Shown here piece by piece: positions 57,897 through 64,000 of a stretch of 64,000 nucleotides of DNA; the stretch's first letter is position 1, and every line of letters begins with the position of its first letter. The translations under genes were made by a program, and so were the position numbers. The stretch is from Desertimonas sp963772825 (GTDB taxonomy: Bacteria > Actinomycetota > Acidimicrobiia > Acidimicrobiales > Ilumatobacteraceae). The notes beneath the pieces are model-generated. The model was not told the origin of the DNA. It did no database searches and worked only from the letters and a program-made list of their open reading frames with translations. The stretch is taken from NCBI GenBank assembly GCA_963772825.1, contig CAVYYX010000006.1, positions 62,001 to 126,000 on the forward strand. The letters are read 5' to 3'.

Positions 57897-60394
57897 CGGT
57901 CACCGAAACTCGTCCGAACACCGTCATCGGCCAGCGCCTGTTGCGCCGAGAGGACCCGGCCCTGCTCACCGGCGAAGCCCGCTTCACCGCCGATCTCGAC
58001 CTCCCCGGGGCACTGCACCTCGCCGTCGTCCGCAGCCCCTACGCCCACGCCAGCATCACGTCGGTGGACACCTCGGCGGCTGCCGCCGCCGAGGGAGTCG
58101 TCGCCGTGTACAGCGGCGCCGACCTCGCCGACGCCTGGGCGGCGCCGATGCCGTGCGCCTGGCCGGTCACCGACGACATGAAGAACCCGCCGCACTATCC
58201 GCTGGCCAAGGACAAGGTGTGCTACGTCGGCGACGGTGTTGCCGCCATCCTGGCAACGACGGACTCGGCCGCCCGCGACGCCGCTGAGCTCGTCGAGGTC
58301 ACCTACGAAGCGCTCGACGCGGTGATCGACCTCGATGACGCTCTGTCGGACCGTGTCGTGATCCACGACGACCTCGGCACCAACCGCAGCTACACCTGGG
58401 CGCTCAAGGTCGAGGGCACCGAGGGCCAGATCGACGAAGCCTTCGCTTCGGCAGCGCACACCGTCAAGGAGCGCTACGTCCAGCAGCGGCTGATCCCGAT
58501 GGCGATTGAGACACGCGCCGTCGCCGCCGTCCCGCAGCCGTTCGGTGGCGACCTCACCCTCTACTCGGCGACGCAGATCCCGCACATCCTCAAGATCATG
58601 TCGGCGATCACCCTCGGCCTCGCCGAGCACCAGGTCCGCGTCGTCGCCCCGTCGGTCGGCGGTGGCTTCGGCTCGAAGCTCAACGTCTACGCCGAGGAAC
58701 TGCTCTGCATGGCCCTGGCGAAGAAGCACGGTGTCGCCGTGCGCTGGCAGGAGTCACGAACCGAGAATGCCCTGGCGACGATCCATGGCCGCGGCCAGAT
58801 CCAGAACATCGAGCTGGCAGCGGACGCCGAGGGAAAGCTCACCGCCGTTCGTGTGCGGCTGCTCGCCGACATGGGCGCCTACCTCCAACTCGTCACCCCC
58901 GGGATCCCGCTGCTCGGGGCGTTCCTGTACGCCGGGGTCTACGACCTCCCGAAGGCCTACGACTTCGAGTGCACGTCGGTGTTCACGACGATGACACCGA
59001 CCGACGCCTATCGCGGCGCCGGGCGACCGGAGGCGACCTACGCCATCGAGCGGGCGATGGACACCCTCGCCGCCAAGATGGGCATCGATCCGCTGGAGCT
59101 GCGCCGGCGCAACTACATCCCGACGGCGGCGTACCCCTACTCGGCGTGGAGCGACCTCGTCTATGACTCGGGTGACCATTCGGCGGCGGCCGACAAGGCG
59201 GCAGCGCTGATCGGCTACGACGCCTTGCGCGAGCGGCAGCAGACCCAGAACGTCGAGGGGGCCACGAAGCGTCTCGGTGTCGGTGTGTCGTCGTACTTCG
59301 AGATGTGCGGACTGGCTCCGTCGCGAGTGCTTGCATCGCTCAACTACTCGGCCGGAGGTTGGGAAGCGGCGACCGTACGGGTGCTGCCGACCGCCAAGGT
59401 GCAGGTTGTCACGGGCACCGCGCCGCATGGCCAAGGCCATGAGACGGCGTGGTCGATGATCGTCGCCGAGCAGCTCGGGATCAGCCCTGACGACGTCGAC
59501 GTGCTGCATTCCGACACGGCCATCGCCCCGCTGGGAATGGACACCTACGGCTCGCGGTCACTCCCTGTCGGCGGAGTGGCGATCGCCATGGCCTGCGATC
59601 GTGTCGTCGACAAGGCCAAGCAGATCGCCGCCCACCAGCTGGAGGCGAGCGCCGACGACCTGACGTTCGAGGGCGGCGCGTTCACGGTCGCTGGCTCGCC
59701 GGACAAGACGATGCCGCTGGCGGCTATCGCCTTCGAGGCGTTCACGGCCCACAACCTGCCCGACGGGATGGAACCGAACCTCGAAGCGCACGTCACGTAC
59801 GACCCGCCGAACTTCTCGTGGCCCTTCGGCACGCACATGTGCGCCGTCGAGGTCGACGTCGAGACGGGTGGCATCGAGGTCCTCGACTACGTCGCCGTCG
59901 ACGACTGCGGGGTCCAGGTCAACCCGCTGATCGTCGAGGGGCAGGTCCACGGCGGAGTGATCCAGGGCCTCGCCCAGGCGTTGTTCGAAGAAGCGGCGTT
60001 CGACTCCGATGGCAACCTGCAGACCTCGACGCTCGCCGAGTATCTCGTGCCGGCGGCAAGCGACGTGCCGTCGCTCAAGTTGGATCACACCGTGACGCCG
60101 TCGCCGACCAACCAACTCGGTGTCAAGGGCATCGGCGAGGCAGGGACGATCGGCGCCGCCCCGGCGGTGATCAACGCCGTCGTCGACGCCCTGTCCGGCC
60201 TCGGCGTGACCAACATGCCGATGCCAGCCAGTCCGTTGAACGTGTGGAAGCGCGATCCAGGAGGCACACCCGATGATCCCGGCAGCCATTCGACTACGTC
60301 CGCGCCATCAGCGCCGAGGAGGCGATCAGCCTCGCCGGCGAGCACGGCGACGAGGCCAAGTTCCTCGCCGGCGGGCACAGCTTGCTCCCGCTGA
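57893..60394 (+). CDS. coxL: CoxL-like molybdopterin-binding large subunit, form II (AYRGAGR)
   Basis: Molybdenum hydroxylase catalytic subunit. IGQRLLRREDPALLTGEARF opens; VGGGFGSKLNVYAEE (about 257), AYRGAGRPEATYAIER (about 372), PHGQGHETAWSMIV, GGVIQGLAQALFEEA and GVKGIGEAGTIGAAP follow. The AYRGAGR loop is the form II type, not the AYxCSFR of true CO dehydrogenase, so CO oxidation is doubtful. Family sequence ends about 60255 (SPLNVWK); the last ~45 codons overlap the next gene and look out of frame, so one base is probably lost near 60250. Confidence 0.85.
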   Translation: MTVTETRPNTVIGQRLLRREDPALLTGEARFTADLDLPGALHLAVVRSPYAHASITSVDTSAAAAAEGVVAVYSGADLADAWAAPMPCAWPVTDDMKNPPHYPLAKDKVCYVGDGVAAILATTDSAARDAAELVEVTYEALDAVIDLDDALSDRVVIHDDLGTNRSYTWALKVEGTEGQIDEAFASAAHTVKERYVQQRLIPMAIETRAVAAVPQPFGGDLTLYSATQIPHILKIMSAITLGLAEHQVRVVAPSVGGGFGSKLNVYAEELLCMALAKKHGVAVRWQESRTENALATIHGRGQIQNIELAADAEGKLTAVRVRLLADMGAYLQLVTPGIPLLGAFLYAGVYDLPKAYDFECTSVFTTMTPTDAYRGAGRPEATYAIERAMDTLAAKMGIDPLELRRRNYIPTAAYPYSAWSDLVYDSGDHSAAADKAAALIGYDALRERQQTQNVEGATKRLGVGVSSYFEMCGLAPSRVLASLNYSAGGWEAATVRVLPTAKVQVVTGTAPHGQGHETAWSMIVAEQLGISPDDVDVLHSDTAIAPLGMDTYGSRSLPVGGVAIAMACDRVVDKAKQIAAHQLEASADDLTFEGGAFTVAGSPDKTMPLAAIAFEAFTAHNLPDGMEPNLEAHVTYDPPNFSWPFGTHMCAVEVDVETGGIEVLDYVAVDDCGVQVNPLIVEGQVHGGVIQGLAQALFEEAAFDSDGNLQTSTLAEYLVPAASDVPSLKLDHTVTPSPTNQLGVKGIGEAGTIGAAPAVINAVVDALSGLGVTNMPMPASPLNVWKRDPGGTPDDPGSHSTTSAPSAPRRRSASPASTATRPSSSPAGTACSR

Positions 60395-61098
60395 TGAAGC
60401 TGCGCCTCGCCCAGCCGGCCGTGCTCGTCGACATCGGCCGGCTCGCCGACCTGTCGTACATCCGCGACGGCGGTGATCACATCGCCATCGGAGCGCTGAC
60501 CCGCCACCGCGACGTCGAGACGTCGGATCTGCTCGCCGAGCACGTCCCGCTGCTCGCCCATGCGGCGAGCCACGTCGGCGATCCGCAGGTCCGTCACCGC
60601 GGCACGATCGGCGGCTCGATCGCCCACGCCGACCCGGCGAGCGACCTGCCGGCGACGACGCTGGCGCTCGGGGCGACGTACGTCGCCCAAGGACCCGGCG
60701 GCACGCGGGAGATCGCGGCCGCCGACTTCTACGAGGGTTTCCTCACGTCGTCACTGGCGGCCGACGAGTTGCTCACGGAGATCCGCGTGCCGAAGATGGC
60801 CGGGGCCGGATGGGGCTTCCAGAAGTTCAACCGGCGGGCCCAGGACTGGGCGATCGTCGGCGTTGCGGCATGGCGCCGCAACGGTGACGCGGGCGTCGCC
60901 CTCGTCAACATGGGCTCCACTCCGGTGCTCGCATCGAGCGTTGCCAGCGCCCTGGCCGGCGGGGCGTCGGTCGCCGACGCCGCCGAGCAGGCCGCCGCCG
61001 AGGCCGATCCCCAGGCCGACCTCAACGCCAGCGTCGAGTACCGCGTGCACCTCGCCAAGGTCCTCACCCGCCGAGCCCTCGAGGCGGCCTCGTCCTGA
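60273..61098 (+). CDS. coxM: FAD-binding medium subunit (CoxM-like), apparent frameshift at codon 6
   Basis: Starts ATG 60273, after AGGAGG with 9-base spacing, reading MIPAA. One extra base near 60288 then shifts the frame; FDYVRAISAEEAISLAGEHG and onward are in the frame that ends at 61098. FAD sites AGGHSLLPLMKLRLA (about 36) and GTIGGSIAHADPASDLP (about 110) are present, then the CO_deh_flav C-terminal domain. About 274 residues restored. Electron acceptor side of the coxSLM enzyme. Confidence 0.85.
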
Positions 61099-61101
61099 AC
61101 G

Positions 61102-61149
61102 ACCGATGGGTGTTCAGGGGACGGTACGGTCCCCTGAACACCCATCGGT
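61102..61149 (+). repeat. Repeat family A, copy 3
   Basis: Perfect 21-bp arms, loop GGTACG; the variable pair in the arm (CA) is matched by TG opposite, a compensatory difference from copy 1. Begins 3 bases past the coxM stop. Confidence 0.9.
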
Positions 61150-61214
61150 TGTCGTGATCGGAGGTCGGCACGGAGGATCTGCTCTCCGCACCCGGGTATT
61201 GGATCAGCCGGCTC

Positions 61215-62600
61215 GTGTTCCTGCGGGCGATGGCCGTCATCTATCTCGTCGCCTTCCTCGTCGCCGCCAACCAGTTCCGCCCGCTGCTCGGGTCGCACGG
61301 GATCTTGCCGATCCCCCAGTTCGTGCGTGTGGCTCGCTTCCGCCAGTCGCCGAGCCTGTTCCACGTCCACTATTCGGATCGCTTCTTCGCCGGAGTCGCC
61401 TGGACAGGTGTCGCGATCGCCGCCTTGGCCGTCATTGGGATCGTCGACCGGGCCCCTGCCGCCGTCACGATGCTGGCCTGGACTGCGCTGTGGGCGCTGT
61501 ACCTGTCGATCGTCAACGTCGGCCAGACCTGGTACGCCTTCGGGTGGGAGACGCTGTTGCTGGAAGCCGGGTTCCTGGCGATCTTCCTCGGACCCGACGG
61601 GAGCGCCCCGCCGACGCTCATCCTGATCCTCTTGCGCTGGCTGGTGTTCCGCGTCGAGTTCGGCGCCGGGATGATCAAGATGCGCGGCGACCCGTGCTGG
61701 CGTGACCTCACGTGCCTCAAGTACCACCACGAGACGCAGCCGATGCCCGGGCCGTTGAGCTGGTGGTTCCATCACCTCCCGATGTCGTTGCACCGGGTGG
61801 AGGTCGCCGCCAACCACGTCGCCCAGCTCGTCGTGCCGTTCCTGTTGTTCACCCCCCAGCCGGTCGCCGGCATCGCCGCCACGCTCATCATCTGCACCCA
61901 GCTGTGGCTGATGATCAGCGGCAACTTCTCGTGGCTCAACGCCGTCACGATCACCATCGCCCTTCCGGCGCTCGGCGACGGCATCCTCGGCTGGCTGCTC
62001 CCCGTTTCCCCGCCCGACGAGCTCGCCGACGCCCCGCTGTGGCACGACGTCCTCGTCGTCGCCGTGACGGCCGTCGTCGTCGTGCTCAGCTACCGACCGG
62101 TCGCCAACCTGCTGTCGTCGCACCAAGTGATGAACACCGCCTTCGACCCGTTGCGCCTCGTCAACACGTACGGGGCCTTCGGGAGCATCACCCGAGTCCG
62201 CAGGGAGATCATCGTCGAGGGCACGACTGACGACCTCGTGACCTCGGCGACGACGTGGCGGGAGTACGAGTTCAAGGGCAAGCCGGGCGACCCACTGCGC
62301 AGACCACGCCAATTCGCCCCATACCACCTCCGGCTCGACTGGCTGATGTGGTTCATCCCGTTGTCGCCGAGCTACGGACGCTCGTGGTTCCGCCCGTTCC
62401 TCGACCGCCTGCTCGCCAACGACCGCGACACGTTGAAGCTGTTGCGCCACAACCCGTTTCCCGATGCCCCGCCGGTGCACGTCCGCGCCCGCATCTTCGA
62501 GTACCGCTTCACGACACGCGACGAACGTCGGCGCACGAAGGCGTGGTGGGACCGGGCGCCGATCGGCGAGTTCGTCCCCCCGATGCGCCGCGACGCATGA
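61215..62600 (+). CDS. Lipase maturation factor-family membrane protein
   Basis: A 461-residue multi-pass protein of the LMF1/HTTM-like family: AVIYLVAFLVAANQFRPLLG, WYAFGWETLLLEAGFLAIFLG, WLVFRVEFGAGMIKMRGDPCW and LTCLKYHHETQPMPGPLSW are highly typical. C-terminal soluble stretch YEFKGKPGDPLRRPRQFAPY. Family homology begins earlier: in-frame codons 61179-61214 read LLSAPGYWISRLV. No ATG/GTG/TTG precedes them in frame, and GGAGG at 61160-61164 points to a start near 61170 (ACG here). Function in bacteria is unknown. Confidence 0.82.
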   Translation: MFLRAMAVIYLVAFLVAANQFRPLLGSHGILPIPQFVRVARFRQSPSLFHVHYSDRFFAGVAWTGVAIAALAVIGIVDRAPAAVTMLAWTALWALYLSIVNVGQTWYAFGWETLLLEAGFLAIFLGPDGSAPPTLILILLRWLVFRVEFGAGMIKMRGDPCWRDLTCLKYHHETQPMPGPLSWWFHHLPMSLHRVEVAANHVAQLVVPFLLFTPQPVAGIAATLIICTQLWLMISGNFSWLNAVTITIALPALGDGILGWLLPVSPPDELADAPLWHDVLVVAVTAVVVVLSYRPVANLLSSHQVMNTAFDPLRLVNTYGAFGSITRVRREIIVEGTTDDLVTSATTWREYEFKGKPGDPLRRPRQFAPYHLRLDWLMWFIPLSPSYGRSWFRPFLDRLLANDRDTLKLLRHNPFPDAPPVHVRARIFEYRFTTRDERRRTKAWWDRAPIGEFVPPMRRDA

Positions 62601-62614
62601 ACGCAGTCCTCCGC

Positions 62615-62680
62615 TGCGAGCGAGCGCCAGCGAGTGAGCGGCCACGAACGGCCTGCGTGGCCGGGGAACGCAATGAACGT
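62615..62680 (+). repeat. Repeat family C, copy 3
   Basis: TGCGAGCGAGCGCCAGCGAG, then TGAGCGGCCACGAACGG and GCGTGGCCGGGGAACGCAAT plus GAACGT. Sits between convergent stops. Confidence 0.8.
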
Positions 62681-62683
62681 CGG

Positions 62684-63412
62684 TCAGAGCAGGGCGGTGT
62701 AGGACCCGCCGTCGACGTGAACGGCGGCACCGGTGATGAACGTGGCCTGCTCGCTACAGAGGAAGGCGACGACGCCGCCGAAGTCGTCGGGCTCACCGAC
62801 CGGGCCGGGGGCGTCGGCGCCGTACAGCTGGATGATCCGCGGCGTGCGGTGCAGGCCGGGCTGCACTGAATTGACGGTGACTCCCGTGCCCGCCAGTTCG
62901 CGGGCCATCGTCTTGAGGAACCCGGTGACGCCGGCGCGTGCGGTGTTCGACAGGATCAGGTTGGCGATCGGCTGGCGCACCGACAGCGACGTGATCGCCA
63001 CGACCCGTCCCCAACCGCGCTCCTGCATCGCCGGCGCCGCCGCCTTGCACATCCCGACGACCGACAGCAGGTTGAGGCCGAGGGCCGCTGGGTAGGCGTC
63101 GACGTCGGTGGCGGCGAAGTCGCCGGCCGGCGGACCCCCGGCGTTGGTGACGAGGATGTCCACGCCACCGAGCGCCTCGCTCGCGGCGGCGACGAACGCT
63201 GCACCTCCGGCGGCGTCGCTGACGTCGGCAACGATCGACACGCAGTCGCCCCCGACCTCGGCGGCGGCCGCGTCGAGCCGCGCCCTGTCGCGGCCGCAGA
63301 TCGCCACCTTGGCGCCTTCGGCGGCGAGCGCCTTCGCCGACGCCAGCCCGAGTCCCGACGACGCCGCGGCAACCGCCGCCCGTTTGCCGGCAATGCCCAA
63401 GTCCATGCTCAT
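62684..63412 (-). CDS. Short-chain dehydrogenase/reductase (SDR)
   Basis: A 242-residue SDR: AAASSGLGLASAKALAAEG (cofactor loop, Ala-rich variant), CGRDRARLD (NADP-type Arg), VTNAGGPPAGDF, RVVAITSLSVRQP and a catalytic region NTARAGVTGFLKTMA. The Tyr of Y-x-x-x-K is replaced by Asn in SNTARAG, so activity or its residue numbering is atypical. Start ATG 63412; divergent from the FAD oxidoreductase. Confidence 0.82.
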   Translation of the reverse strand: MSMDLGIAGKRAAVAAASSGLGLASAKALAAEGAKVAICGRDRARLDAAAAEVGGDCVSIVADVSDAAGGAAFVAAASEALGGVDILVTNAGGPPAGDFAATDVDAYPAALGLNLLSVVGMCKAAAPAMQERGWGRVVAITSLSVRQPIANLILSNTARAGVTGFLKTMARELAGTGVTVNSVQPGLHRTPRIIQLYGADAPGPVGEPDDFGGVVAFLCSEQATFITGAAVHVDGGSYTALL

Positions 63413-63451
63413 ACACTGCCCGAAGGCGACAGGATCGACGAAACGACACGC

Positions 63452-64000
63452 ATGAATCACTTGGAAGCGATCGCCGACGCCGACCTGTTCCCGTACTGGT
63501 ACGACGACGTCGACGAGCCGGACTCCAACCCGACGCTCGTGCGCACCGAGTCGTGCGACCTGTGCGTCGTCGGCGGGGGGTACACCGGGCTGTGGACGGC
63601 GATCATCGCCAAGGAGCGCGACCCTTCTCGCGACGTCGTGCTCATCGATGCCGCCGAGGTCGGGTCGGCGGCGAGTGGTCGCAACGGTGGGTTCATGGAG
63701 TCGACGCTCACTCATGGCGTCGCCAACGGAAAGCACCGCTTCCCCGACGAGATCGAGCTGCTCGAACAGCTCGGACTGGAGAACCTCGACGCCATCGAGG
63801 CGGCGATCGAGCGCTACGCGATCGACTGCGACTACGAGCGCACCGGCGTGATCGATGTCGCCACGACGCTCCACCCGCCGTCGTACCTCGACGAGTTGTC
63901 GGCCGAACACGAGCTGCTGACCGGTCTCGGCCAGAACGTCGCCCTGCTCGACGGCGAGGCGATGCGCGCCGAGGTGCACTCGCCCACCTACACCGGCGGC
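63452..64000 (+). CDS. FAD-dependent oxidoreductase (DAO family), 3' end outside the window
   Basis: The visible 183 residues are the N-terminal FAD-binding half of a glycine-oxidase/DadA-type amine oxidase: DLFPYWYDDVDEPD, dinucleotide loop LCVVGGGYTGLWTAI (about 33-47), LIDAAEVGSAASGRNGGFM (GRNGGF motif), and THGVANGKHRF. It probably oxidises an amino acid or amine. No stop codon before the window end. ATG 63452 starts just after the divergent SDR. Confidence 0.85.
   Translation, partial: MNHLEAIADADLFPYWYDDVDEPDSNPTLVRTESCDLCVVGGGYTGLWTAIIAKERDPSRDVVLIDAAEVGSAASGRNGGFMESTLTHGVANGKHRFPDEIELLEQLGLENLDAIEAAIERYAIDCDYERTGVIDVATTLHPPSYLDELSAEHELLTGLGQNVALLDGEAMRAEVHSPTYTGG

Noticed and set aside
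57893..61098. True aerobic CO dehydrogenase
   Set aside because: The AYxCSFR signature of form I is absent and maturation genes are missing.
1015..61149. Family A repeats as a CRISPR array
   Set aside because: Copies are tens of kb apart, not regularly spaced, and no cas genes are present.
62684..63979. 431-codon minus-strand frame as one SDR fusion
   Set aside because: The upstream 189 codons are antisense to the FAD oxidoreductase; the SDR begins at ATG 63412.

Overview
The window is about 64 kb of very GC-rich DNA, packed with genes. Many neighbouring genes overlap by 4 bases (ATGA or GTGA), and GTG starts are common. The gene content is that of a high-GC actinobacterium: a 30-residue bS22-type ribosomal protein, the mfd / mazG / eno / ftsB block, a metG / tatD / rsmA / ispE block, OtsAB trehalose synthesis and aerobic-CODH-like molybdenum enzymes. 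I lean towards Acidimicrobiia (Ilumatobacter-like), but that is inference. There is no rRNA, CRISPR array, transposase or phage gene. One tRNA (Gln, TTG) is present.

Layout. 1-8.5 kb: MetE-like enzyme (cut at the left edge), ROK regulator, secreted aldose epimerase, PEP-mobile-domain protein, metallo-beta-lactamase-fold hydrolase, and an MFS transporter fused to a cyclic-nucleotide-binding domain. 8.5-11 kb: a Crp/Fnr regulator diverges from a 62-residue peptide carrying three DTEGH repeats; a strong terminator follows, then a GAF protein translationally coupled to a subtilisin-like protease. I regard this as the best candidate for an undescribed system. 11-13.7 kb: small PPOX-fold, AraC and VOC genes, then a 2-keto-4-pentenoate hydratase. 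13.8-25 kb: a catabolic island with an HpcH/HpaI aldolase, RidA and RraA on the minus strand. On the plus strand it has an orphan molybdenum hydroxylase large subunit, VOC protein, inositol-phosphatase-like enzyme, two SDRs and an IclR regulator. On the minus strand an LLM monooxygenase, alpha/beta hydrolase, HAD enzyme and SDR follow. This looks like breakdown of an aromatic or heterocyclic compound. 25-28 kb: cell-surface proteins and an ASCH protein.

28-51 kb is the housekeeping core: ftsB, eno, a DUF4032 protein, a damaged AAA+ gene, a TPR membrane protein, mazG, a SurA-like protein, mfd, nei, pth, rplY, prs, glmU, tRNA-Gln, bS22, ispE, rsmA, a DPBB-like surface protein, tatD, metG, padR, an HAD-IB phosphatase, rsmI and a DUF192 protein. 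51-64 kb: a MenC-like enolase-superfamily gene, an HAD enzyme, otsA-otsB, an MmcQ-like protein, bfd-bfr (iron storage), a coxS-coxL-coxM-like operon of the AYRGAGR (form II) type, a lipase-maturation-factor-like membrane protein, an SDR, and an FAD oxidoreductase cut by the right edge.

Three signals run across the window. (1) Three unrelated families of short intergenic repeats, three copies each, sit next to several unique perfect palindromes at gene ends. (2) At least ten genes have a TANNNT box 6-9 bases before the start codon, implying leaderless mRNAs. (3) At least a dozen otherwise intact genes carry apparent one-base frameshifts. These look more like residual assembly indels than mass gene decay, except for one AAA+ gene that has also lost an internal segment.
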